The translations under genes and the position numbers were made by a program. The notes under the pieces were generated by a model. It did no database searches and was not told the origin of the DNA. It saw only the letters and a program-made list of their open reading frames with translations. DNA of 55,360 bases from Oscillatoriales cyanobacterium PMM_0080 (lineage in GTDB: Bacteria; Cyanobacteriota; Cyanobacteriia; Cyanobacteriales; Microcoleaceae): contig CASBQF010000137.1 of NCBI GenBank assembly GCA_949127775.1, positions 1 through 55,360 on the forward strand. The letters run 5' to 3'. The first letter of the stretch is position 1; each line of letters begins with the position of its first letter. Shown in pieces: positions 16,256 through 25,500 of the stretch.

Positions 16256-17110
16256 ATGAAATATTCCGCATCCAGCCCCAGAAACAACAGCCAAACCTCT
16301 CGCTTTGACGGATTATCTTTGGACGATCGCAATCCCGACTTCATAAAACTCTTGCTGCCACTGTGGGAATGGCTGTACCGCTACTATTTTCGCGTTCAAA
16401 GCGATGGCTGGCACCACGTCCCCGCACGCGGAAAAATGCTGATAGTCGGTTCTCACAACGGGGGAATCGCCACACCAGATATGTTTATGTTCCTATACGA
16501 ATGGTTCCACAGGTACGGTACGGAGCGATCGGCATACGGATTGATGCACCCGACGGTTTGGCAAGTTTCTCCTGATGTCGCTGGAATGGCGGTGCGGTGC
16601 GGCGCGATCAAAGCAAATCCGAAAATGGCGATCGCAGCTTTGCGAAAAAATGCCCCGGTTCTCGTCTATCCGGGCGGCGCAGAAGATACTTTTCGTCCCC
16701 ATCACTTGCGCAATAAAATTCACTTTGCCGGACGTAAAGGATTTATTAAATTAGCATTGCGAGAATCAGTGCCGATCGTCCCAATTATATCCCACGGCGC
16801 CCACGATACTTTAATAGTGTTAGCCGATTTGTATGAACAAGCAAAACAATTGCATGAATTGGGGATACCGTGGTTATTTGGCATCGATCCGGTGGTGTTT
16901 CCGGTGTATTTGGGATTGCCTTGGGGACTGAGTATTGGGCCTTTGCCGAACTTGCCTTTTCCCGTGCAAATTCGGACTCGCGTGTGCGAACCGATCGTAT
17001 TTGAGAGGTACGGTAAAGAGGCTGCGGGCGATCGCGATTATGTCGATGCTTGTTTCGATTTAGTTACCAATCAAATGCAAGCACAATTAGATTGTTTGGT
17101 TGGTAATTGA
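16256..17110 (+). CDS. DGAT2/PlsC-like acyltransferase
   Basis: 284 residues. The acyltransferase signature is seen in GSHNGGIATPDMF (HNGG...D) and LVYPGGAEDTFRP (the PGG/E acyl-acceptor motif), with further conserved blocks at VPIVPIISHGAHDT and VFPVYLGLPWGLSIGPLPNLPFP. Such proteins are cyanobacterial relatives of plant esterases/DGAT2-type enzymes that move acyl groups onto glycerolipids or other alcohols. The acceptor cannot be read from sequence. Probably membrane-associated through hydrophobic patches but without an N-terminal signal. Monocistronic, preceded by AT-rich DNA. Confidence 0.88.
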   Translation: MKYSASSPRNNSQTSRFDGLSLDDRNPDFIKLLLPLWEWLYRYYFRVQSDGWHHVPARGKMLIVGSHNGGIATPDMFMFLYEWFHRYGTERSAYGLMHPTVWQVSPDVAGMAVRCGAIKANPKMAIAALRKNAPVLVYPGGAEDTFRPHHLRNKIHFAGRKGFIKLALRESVPIVPIISHGAHDTLIVLADLYEQAKQLHELGIPWLFGIDPVVFPVYLGLPWGLSIGPLPNLPFPVQIRTRVCEPIVFERYGKEAAGDRDYVDACFDLVTNQMQAQLDCLVGN

Positions 17111-17767
17111 GGATTGGCAATTGTCATAAGCTGTGGTGGATTTAATTTTAACAATCCTCTGTCTTTCAACTATGAGTGGGGCAGGTGCGCGAACCCGCCC
17201 CCAAATTCAATCTAATGTATTAAGCTCTTCTGAAAATAACATACTTTTTTGCTTTTTTGGTCTGTGCTTTGAGAAATCGCGATCGCCAAAAGCAAGTAAA
17301 TATGATTGAAATTATTATAACCTTAGCAAAACAGCTTAATAACTAACAACTCTTTTTCTCTCTATTCTCTGACTCTGCGTTCTCTGCGCCCTCTGCGGTT
17401 CGTTTAAAAAATCTAGTTCACAACTTAAACAAAATTGGCATAAGTAAATCGACACGAAAAAACAATCATATCTTGTAGGGTCAGGTAGGGGCGGGTTTAG
17501 CGCAGGATCTATACTACGAGCGAGTTGATGAGTGCAAAACCCGCCCTCTCCCCATGCAATGTTTATTTGCACCTATCTAGTTAACACAAATATTCCTAAA
17601 GTGATAGCCGGCCACAGACATATTTATACACTTCCGACTGTAGGGGGATGCTTTAGCTCGTCAATAAAGCGATGCTTGGCATTGAGGGCAGAAAGCCGAA
17701 ACTATACATTAGCCGATCGCGCCAACTCACTCAACTATGCGCACCACCCTTTAACGAGGAATATACT
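17111..17767. other. Gene-free region with GC-rich interspersed repeats
   Basis: About 650 bp without a supported gene. It contains pieces of widespread cyanobacterial intergenic repeats: AACCCGCCCCC (near 17200), TTCTCTGCGCCCTCTGCGG (near 17380-17400), and a GTAGGGGCGGGTTT...AAACCCGCCCTC inverted pair (~17486-17552). The AGAGGAATATACT-like ribosome site before 17768 belongs to the next gene. Confidence 0.6.
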
Positions 17768-20700
17768 ATGTATCAAAATTTGCCAATAAATCCACAACTG
17801 TATAACATCGGGTTCTGGCTGGCTCAAGTGCCTGTAGAACAGACTACTACAACAACAAGCAGAGTAGAAGATGCAGCACTTCTCTATTCTGGGCCACAAT
17901 TTTTTATCGCCCTCATAGCTGGAGTCGTATTAGCCTGCGCTTTCCAACTCTTGCTCACAAATTTATCAGTAGCCGCGGGCCTTTCCTACATCGGAAAATC
18001 CCACGATGACGCACACCACTCCGACAGTGGCAGCCCCCCAGTGCGCCAGATCGGCACCAAAGTCGGCACTTGGACGCTAATCACCGTCACCGTCGCCCTC
18101 TTCTTCGCTTGCTTGCTAGCAGTTAAGCTGAGCTTGATTAGCAGTCCTGGTTTAGGTGCGATCGTCGGTTTAGTCATCTGGGCCGCTTATTTCTCACTCC
18201 TCGTCTGGGTGAGCTCCACCACCGTCGGTTCTTTGATCGGTTCCGTTGTTAACACGGCCACATCAGGCGTTCAAGCTATTTTCGGCACCGCAGCCGCAGC
18301 CCTGGGCGCCAAAGCAGCTAGCAATCAAGTAGTGGCCACAGCCAAAGCAGCAGCAGCAGCAGTGGGCCACGAACTCGGTAGCGCGATCGACCCCACCAGC
18401 TTGCGCGAAAACGTCGAAGACTACATTCAAGCCCTCAAACCGCCGGAATTAGACATCAAAGCGATGCGCAGCGAGTTTGAAAAGTTGCTCAACGATCCGC
18501 AACTCAAAACCATTGCGGGCGAAAATTTGCCGAATCTCGATCGGCAAACTCTCATAGATTTAGTCAGTTCGCGATCGGATTTATCAAAACGCGATGTCAA
18601 TCGGATTGTAGACCAACTCCAAGATGCTTGGAAACAAGTCGGAAAACCAGACCAGAAATCAGACGGCATCGGCCAATTGATAGATTATCTGAAATCAGCA
18701 AAATCTGGAGATTTGCTCTCCGATACACTGACAAGTAGAGTCGAAAAAGTCCTCGGAAATCTGGGCAGTCAAAATCCCGGACAAAGCTCGACCATGATGT
18801 CGCAAGCAACGTCAATGGCAGTCAATGCTTTAATGGGAGTAGTATTAGGTCGCACGGATATTTCCGACTTCGATGTCGAAAAAGTAATGGGTCAGCTTAA
18901 AACAGCTAAGGACAAAGTTAGCCAGCAAGCTGATAAAATTACTGCTCAAGTCAAAGGCGAACCTGAAACTTATAGCCCAATTCGTGCTGATGTCGAAAAC
19001 TACTTGCTCAACACTTATTCGTGGCAGATGAACCCTACCGCGATCGAGCGCGAATTTCGTGACGTGCTCTACGATCCGACGGCAGATCCGGGAACTGTGC
19101 GCCGCGAATTAGAAAAACTCAAACAGTCTAATTTTGCCGAAATCCTGGCCAGTCGCGGCGTTTTTACCCAAGACAAAATTAAAGAAATTTCCCAGGAGTT
19201 AGAAGGAATCAGACAGCGAGTTTTGCAAACTGTGATTTTTGCGGAAGAGCAAGAAAAAGCTCGCGATTTGCAGTGGCGCGTGGAAACTTATTTGAAGTTG
19301 ACGCCGAAAGAGGAACTGACAGCAGCAGCTATCGGCAGCAATTTCCAGAAAATTTTAGAGGATTCTGATGCGAATTACGAACAATTGCGCGATCGGCTTG
19401 CTCCTTACACCCGCGACAGTTTCATCCAAATCCTCAGAGGCCGCGAAGGCTTCGGTTTCCAGGAAGTAGAACAGATTGTTAAAGAGTTGGAAAGGACGCG
19501 AGATGTAGTTTTAGCAGATTCTCAAGGTTTGCAAGAAGCTGCGCAAGTCCGACTAGACAATCAGTGGCAAAAAGTTCAAGAATACTTGAAGTCTACGGGC
19601 AAAGATGAACTCAATCCCGAAGGCCTCAAACGCGATTTCAAAACTCTGCTCGAAAATCCCGAAGCAGGAATGTGGGCGCTCAAATCTAGAGCTTCTAAGT
19701 TCGATCGCGAAACTTTGGTAAAATTGCTATCTCAGCGCAAAGACCTCAGCGAAGACCAAGTAAATCAGCTTCTGGATGGCGCCGAAGAAAATTGGCACAG
19801 CGCTGTCGCTGCGCCGCAAAAGTTGGCAGAAAAAGCTAAGGATCAGTACGACCAAAGCACCACCGCCCTAGCAGATTATCTCCGCAATACTGGTAAGTCA
19901 GAACTCAATCCTGAAGGGATTCAGCGGGATTTGACCAAATTGATGGAAAATCCCAAGGAAGGAGCTTTAGCGCTGCGTGGAAGGCTATCTCAGGTCGATC
20001 GCGAAACTTTGGTAAAACTGCTTTCTCAGAGAGATGATTTGACCGAGGAACAAGTCAACCAAATCATCGACCAAGTGCAGAATACTCTCGGCTCGATCGT
20101 GAAAGCACCGCGACGTTTGGCGAAGCGGGTGCAAAGTCAAGTGCAAGATTTTCAGGGTATTTTAGAGGATTATTTGCGCAATACGGGCAAGGATGAATTA
20201 AATCCCGAAGCTATCAAGCGCGATTTGCAACTGCTGCTGCACGACCCGAAAGTAGGGGCTTATAGTTTGGGTGAACGACTGTCGCATATCGATCGAGCGA
20301 CTATGATTTCTCTGCTGTCTCAGCGGCAGGATATTTCGGAAGCAGAAGCGACTCGGATTGTCGATCAAATTTTGTCGGTGCGCGACCAATTTCAACAACA
20401 AATTCAGAAAATACAGGAGGGCATTCAATCGGTAATTGACGGCATTCTCGGAAAAGTTCGGGATTACCTCAATGGGCTCGATCGCCCAGAACTCAATTAC
20501 GAGGGTATCACGCGGGATGTGCGGAAGTTATTTGACGATCCGCAAGCCGGATTTGATGCTTTGCGCGATCGGCTGGGTCATTTCAACCGCGATACTCTAG
20601 TCGCCCTAATTAGTTCGCGCGAGGACATTTCGGAAGCAGATGCTAACCGCTTAATCGACCAAATCGAAAAAAGCAGAAACACAGTCTTGCAAAGAGCAGA

Positions 20701-20872
20701 ACGTTTGCAGCAAGAAGCGCAGCTTCGTCTCGAAAGCATTAAAGTGCAAGCCGAAAAACAAGCCGAAGAAACCCGGAAAGCAGCGGAAGTTGCCTCCTGG
20801 TGGCTATTTTTTACGGCTCTTTCCTCGGCTTTTGCGGCTGCGGGCGCTGGTGCTTTAGCGGTAATTAGGTAA
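17768..20872 (+). CDS. Large membrane protein with about eight ~90-100-residue helical repeats
   Basis: 1034 residues from ATG 17768, which has GAGG 8-12 nt upstream; the longer frame from 17672 lacks a ribosome site. Three hydrophobic segments lie near the N-terminus (about 43-65, 100-122, 126-150). After an Ala-rich stretch come ~8 imperfect repeats starting near bases 18410, 18670, 18980, 19270, 19560, 19860, 20150 and 20450. The repeat pattern is YL..TGK.ELNPE.I.RD...LL.dP..G...L..RL...DRETLV.LLSQR.DLSE...N.IIDQ. The protein ends in a membrane segment (ASWWLFFTALSSAFAAAG...). I do not recognise a function; automatic annotations as a transporter would rest only on the hydrophobic parts. 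The repeats are likely amphipathic helical bundles between two membrane anchors. Confidence 0.85.
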   Translation: MYQNLPINPQLYNIGFWLAQVPVEQTTTTTSRVEDAALLYSGPQFFIALIAGVVLACAFQLLLTNLSVAAGLSYIGKSHDDAHHSDSGSPPVRQIGTKVGTWTLITVTVALFFACLLAVKLSLISSPGLGAIVGLVIWAAYFSLLVWVSSTTVGSLIGSVVNTATSGVQAIFGTAAAALGAKAASNQVVATAKAAAAAVGHELGSAIDPTSLRENVEDYIQALKPPELDIKAMRSEFEKLLNDPQLKTIAGENLPNLDRQTLIDLVSSRSDLSKRDVNRIVDQLQDAWKQVGKPDQKSDGIGQLIDYLKSAKSGDLLSDTLTSRVEKVLGNLGSQNPGQSSTMMSQATSMAVNALMGVVLGRTDISDFDVEKVMGQLKTAKDKVSQQADKITAQVKGEPETYSPIRADVENYLLNTYSWQMNPTAIEREFRDVLYDPTADPGTVRRELEKLKQSNFAEILASRGVFTQDKIKEISQELEGIRQRVLQTVIFAEEQEKARDLQWRVETYLKLTPKEELTAAAIGSNFQKILEDSDANYEQLRDRLAPYTRDSFIQILRGREGFGFQEVEQIVKELERTRDVVLADSQGLQEAAQVRLDNQWQKVQEYLKSTGKDELNPEGLKRDFKTLLENPEAGMWALKSRASKFDRETLVKLLSQRKDLSEDQVNQLLDGAEENWHSAVAAPQKLAEKAKDQYDQSTTALADYLRNTGKSELNPEGIQRDLTKLMENPKEGALALRGRLSQVDRETLVKLLSQRDDLTEEQVNQIIDQVQNTLGSIVKAPRRLAKRVQSQVQDFQGILEDYLRNTGKDELNPEAIKRDLQLLLHDPKVGAYSLGERLSHIDRATMISLLSQRQDISEAEATRIVDQILSVRDQFQQQIQKIQEGIQSVIDGILGKVRDYLNGLDRPELNYEGITRDVRKLFDDPQAGFDALRDRLGHFNRDTLVALISSREDISEADANRLIDQIEKSRNTVLQRAERLQQEAQLRLESIKVQAEKQAEETRKAAEVASWWLFFTALSSAFAAAGAGALAVIR

Positions 20873-20974
20873 CAATATTTCGGACAGTTGTTGATGGGAA
20901 ACCATAGAATAAGTGTTTGAAGGCGATTCGAGAATCGAGCTAGAAACAGAAAATAGAGTGTTTCAGGCTAAGAA

Positions 20975-21026
20975 TTTTAACCTGTGTGGACTATTATTAT
21001 AAAATAATAGTCTAGACAGGTTAAAA
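20975..21026 (+). other. Long hairpin immediately before the glycosyltransferase start
   Basis: TTTTAACCTGT (20975-20985) pairs with 21016-21026, then a 3-nt internal bulge on each side, then GACTATTATT (20989-20998) pairs with 21003-21012 around the loop ATAA. The hairpin ends 9 nt before ATG 21036 and is flanked by T/A runs. It could terminate the upstream transcript or control translation of the next gene. Confidence 0.8.
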
Positions 21027-21035
21027 TTTTATTTT

Positions 21036-22082
21036 ATGTACCATTTAGCGTTAGGTCGCCCGATCGATCTAGAGAGTATCGCCCACGATGCTGAAGTTGG
21101 CCTGTGTCCGCGCCATGTGATGTGGGGAATCAGCCAGCGACTGGGGGCAACTATCCATCAACCGTCAGGCCATCCGGTGTCAGTGTTCGACAAAATACGA
21201 TCTAAAATTTCTAGTCGCCCGGAAAATTGGGCTCTAGCCCGCCAACTGTCTGAGCAACTTGATAGCAATGATACGATCTTCTGCACTGGCGAAGATGTAG
21301 GTATTCCCATCGCAATACTTTGCGGGGCTAAGCGTAATCGACCAAAAATTGCTATATTTTTCCATAATATCGATCGACCACGAGGCCGATTGGTGATGAA
21401 ACTGTTTCGATTGGCTGATAAGATTGACTTGTTTGTAAGTAATGCCAGCCTTCAGTTAGATTGCCTCCGTAATTTGGGAGTGCCTGAAAGTCGTCTGTTG
21501 ATGTTACCAGAACAGACAGATACAGCTTTTTTCACCCCTGGTGTTTCAACGTCTAATCAGCAACGCCCAATTATTGCTAGTGTGGGCCTGGAAAAGCGGG
21601 ACTATCGACTCTTGGCGGAAGCGACGGCGGATCTTGATGTTGATGTGAAGATTAGCGGTTTCTCGAAGGATGCGATCGCAATGGGCAAGGCTTTCCCAGA
21701 AACTTTGCCAGCAAATATGTCACACAAATTCTATTCTTGGCCTGATTTGGTGCAACTCTACCGCGATGCCGATCTAGTTGCTGTCACCCTTACAGAGAAT
21801 AAGTTCTGTGCTGGGTTGACTTCGATGTTAGAGGCGATGGCCTGTCAAAGGCCGGTGGTGGTGACGAAAACTCAAGGGTTGGCTGATTATCTTGCACATC
21901 CTGGTATCGCTACAGTGGTTAATTCAGGGGATGCGATCGGTTTGCGCGAGGCGATCGAAAAGCTCTTAAACAATCCCCAGGAAGCCCAAGCCCAAGCAAG
22001 ACGTGGTTATAAATTGGCGATCGAAGAACACAACAGCGAATATTATATTGAGGTTCTTGCAGCGCGGCTGACTTCACTCTAG
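21036..22082 (+). CDS. GT-B-fold glycosyltransferase (GT4-like)
   Basis: 348 residues. N-terminal Rossmann part lacks a signal; the C-terminal part has the GT4 nucleotide-sugar region, with SVGLEKRDYRLLAEA, the Asp-rich LYRDADLVAVTLTEN and the E-x7-E type motif GLTSMLEAMACQRPVVVTKTQG, followed by GDAIGLREAIEKLLNNP. These enzymes transfer sugars from NDP-sugars with retention, to lipids or glycans. Acceptor unknown. No ribosome site is visible and the start codon sits right behind a strong hairpin, so translation may be regulated or weak. MYHLALGRPIDLES is a plausible N-terminus. Confidence 0.88.
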   Translation: MYHLALGRPIDLESIAHDAEVGLCPRHVMWGISQRLGATIHQPSGHPVSVFDKIRSKISSRPENWALARQLSEQLDSNDTIFCTGEDVGIPIAILCGAKRNRPKIAIFFHNIDRPRGRLVMKLFRLADKIDLFVSNASLQLDCLRNLGVPESRLLMLPEQTDTAFFTPGVSTSNQQRPIIASVGLEKRDYRLLAEATADLDVDVKISGFSKDAIAMGKAFPETLPANMSHKFYSWPDLVQLYRDADLVAVTLTENKFCAGLTSMLEAMACQRPVVVTKTQGLADYLAHPGIATVVNSGDAIGLREAIEKLLNNPQEAQAQARRGYKLAIEEHNSEYYIEVLAARLTSL

Positions 22083-22555
22083 TTGCAAATTCAAAACTTA
22101 GAAGTTAAACATTGGCTCAAAGAATAGAAAATAGAGAATTAAGTATTTTCTATTTTCTATCTTTTGAAAAAAAAGAAAAAATCTCTCCCAGCAACAGCAA
22201 TAATTGGGACTTTACCCCATCATCTGTAAAACCAGCCGCCTGTCACGAATATACGACAGTATCAAATTTTAATTATTTTCAACTATTTCGTTGAATCTGA
22301 GAAAATATTGATGTTTAGGCGATGAAGGAGAGTTTACAGGTTGTGCATAATAGATGACTAGGACTGTGAAAATACTACACTGACTGTGGGAGCGACATAC
22401 CGGATACCTTGGAAATACCAACGGCTTTTACAAGTGGGCCCACAACAGTCAGTCAAAACACGCAGCCCCCCGAAGAGCCAATGCTATGCTAAACAACCCA
22501 CGTCTCAAACCTCCCCAGGCTTGTTGCCTAGTAGCACGGTGAGGAGGCCGACGCC
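22083..22555 (+). other. Structured 5' region of the CHASE4 kinase gene
   Basis: No gene supported in ~470 bp. ACTGACTGT (22379-22387) pairs with ACAGTCAGT (22445-22453), with adjoining GGG/CCC, enclosing ~57 nt. A GAGGAGG ribosome site (22541-22547) precedes ATG 22556. An A/T-rich segment with TATTTTCTATTTTCTATC (22144-22161) lies upstream. A leader RNA with a long-range stem is possible. Confidence 0.45.
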
Positions 22556-25500
22556 ATGCAACTCCGAAAAAAAACACTATTAATTATTGGTGCAGCACTG
22601 ATCGGCTTGATTTTGGTTCTCTATGCCACTGCATCAACTATTCTGCTGCACGATTTTCAGAACCTGGAGACACAATACGTCCGCCAGGATGTCGCACGGG
22701 CTTTGGACGCTTTAGATGATGACTTGTCGAGTTTAGACACTAGCGCCCAAGATTATGCCGAGTGGGATGATACTTACTCTTTTGTCGATACACGGAACCA
22801 AAATTTTGTCAAGTCAAATTTTGTCGATTCGACATTTGTTTACTTGAGACTAAACTTATTGGTGCTGCTAGACTCCAGCGGTAAAACGATCTTTGCTAAA
22901 GGTTTTGACCTGAAGTCGAAAACCGAAATTCCGATTCCTGAAAGCTTAAAACAGCACTTGATCGAGACGCTGCTGGACTCCTCGACTGTCGATCGCCCCA
23001 AAACAGGTGTCCTCACCCTCCCAGAAGTCACGCTGCTGATTGCCTCAAAGCCGATCGTTAACAGTAACGCGATCGGCCCCCCACGCGGGACGCTGATCCT
23101 GGGACGCTACCTCGACAACACCGAAATAAGTTTGCTTTCGGAACTGACTCACCTGTCAGTGGATTTTAGATTGCCGAGTTTAGATTTTAAAGTGGGAGCC
23201 ACGAACTACTCCGGGCCAGGCGCGAAGGCGATGGCTCGCGAGAGCCAGGATTTGGCAAATCTCAAACTCAAAATTTCCAACCTCAAATCAGTAGAAATTT
23301 TAGTCGAGCCGCTCAGCGACAGCGTAGTCGCAGGATACGCCCTGATTCGCGACATCCAGGGCAACCTAGGGCTGCTGCTGCGAGTAGAGGTCGATCGCAT
23401 CATTTACCGCCAAGGTCAGGCTACCTTGAATCTGTTTACCCTATCAACACTGGCAGTAGGTTTAGTCTTTAGTGCGATCGCCCTGCTGTTGCTAGAAAAA
23501 TTAGTCTTGGCGAGATTGGCAGACTTGAGCACTAGCGTCAGCAACATCGCAGCCAACGGTGACGCAAACTTAAGGGTTCAGATGTCCGGATCGGATGAAC
23601 TCACAAGTTTGGCCGACACCATCAACCGAATGCTAGAAGCATTGGGAAATTCTCAAGTCGAACGCAATGAGAGCGAAAATCGGTATCGGTTGATGGCAGA
23701 AAACTCAACCGACATGATCACCAGACACAACCCCGAAGGTGTGTTTGTGTACGCCTCCCCCGCCAGCTACGCTTTGCTGGGATATGAACCTTCTGAACTG
23801 ATCGGCCGCATCCCCAACGATTATTTTCACCCCGACGATTTAGAAAACATCGCCCGTGCTCACTCGAAAGTCCTGGCGCTGCCAGTTACTTACACCGTCA
23901 GCTATCGCATTCGCCGCAAAGACGGCAAATACATTTGGTTTGAAACCACCAGCCGGACGATTCGCGATCCGCAAACCGGCGCCGTCCAAGAAATTATCGG
24001 CATTTCCCGCGACATTAGCGTGCGCAAGCAAACAGAGCAAGAACTGCGAGAAAGCGAAGCTGCCATTAAAGCTTTGTATCAAGTGACTTCGGCTCCCCGT
24101 ACAGACCCCCAGGGCCGTCTCTCTACCTTCGATTTGCGCCTCCAGGAACTGCTGGCAATGGGATGCCGACAGTTGGGTCTGTCCGTGGGTATTTTGTCGC
24201 GCATTCAAGGCGACGACTATCAAATAATGGCTGTTGAGTGTCCCGATGGGTCGATCGCCCCTTCACAAATCTACGATCTAGAAAAAACTTTCTGCGTAGC
24301 CACAGCAATGGCAAAAGAACCGATGTACTTTGAGTCGGTGAGGTTTGCGGCTTTGTGTTTCGACACTCCCGATCCTGCCTTCAATATCGAAGCTTACATG
24401 GGAATTCCCGTCACAGTCGCAGGTGAAGTTTACGGCACTTTGTGCTTCTTTTCTCCGACTCTGCTCACAGAACCATTTCGAGTGGTAGACAGAGAGTTGG
24501 TAAAACTAATGGCTCAGTGGGTAGCAAGCGAACTCGAACGTCAGAAAACAGGCGTAGACTTGGCAAAAGCTCGCGACGAAGCACTGGCGGCTACTAGAGC
24601 CAAAAGTGAATTTTTAGCCACTATGAGCCACGAAATTCGCACTCCGATGAATGGCGTTATTGGCATGACAGGCTTGCTGCTGAATACCCGCTTAACTCGC
24701 GAACAGTGCGATTTTGTAGAAACTATCCGCAGCAGTGGCGATGCTTTGCTGACGCTGATCAATGATATTTTAGATTTCTCGAAAATTGAGTCGGGTAAAT
24801 TGGATTTGGAAGAACATCCGTTTGACATCCGCACTTGCATTGAGGAATCTATAGACTTGGTAGCTGCTAAGGGAGCACAAAAAAAACTGGAATTGGGTTA
24901 CTTGATCGATCGCGCAGTACCGACAACGGCGATCGGGGACAGCGCCCGCTTGAGGCAAATTTTAATCAACTTGCTCAGCAATGCTGTTAAATTTACTGAA
25001 GCTGGAGAAGTGGTGGTTTCGGTGACAGCCAAACAGATTTCAGCGCCAGCGACTAAGGTTAAAGAACGGCTAGAAATTAATGGCGAACCGTTAGAAATTG
25101 ACCAAGTATACGAAATACAATTTGCGGTGAAAGATACTGGTATTGGCATTCCGGGCGATCGCATGGATCGGCTGTTTAAATCTTTCAGCCAGGTGGATTC
25201 TTCAACGAGTCGGCAATACGGCGGTACCGGCTTGGGTTTGGCAATTAGCAAACGTTTAGCCGAAATGATGGGCGGCAGGATGTGGGTGGAAAGTATGGGA
25301 AGTCTGGCGGGCAATCCTCCCGCAGATTTTGCAGCGGCAGTTTTTGATTTGGAATCGGGAGCATCTTCCGAAATTGCCGAAAAATATGACTCTGGGAAAT
25401 CTGTACTCAGCAGCCAGCCGCAGAGTCAAAATCCCAAATCCGTTGGCTCTACCTTTTATTTCAGCACGATCGTTTCTGGCTGTAACAGTTCCTTGCCAGT

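Noticed and set aside
17672-17767. N-terminal extension of the large repeat membrane protein
   Set aside because: The ATG at 17672 lacks a ribosome site, while 17768 has GAGG at proper distance and begins the conserved-looking protein.
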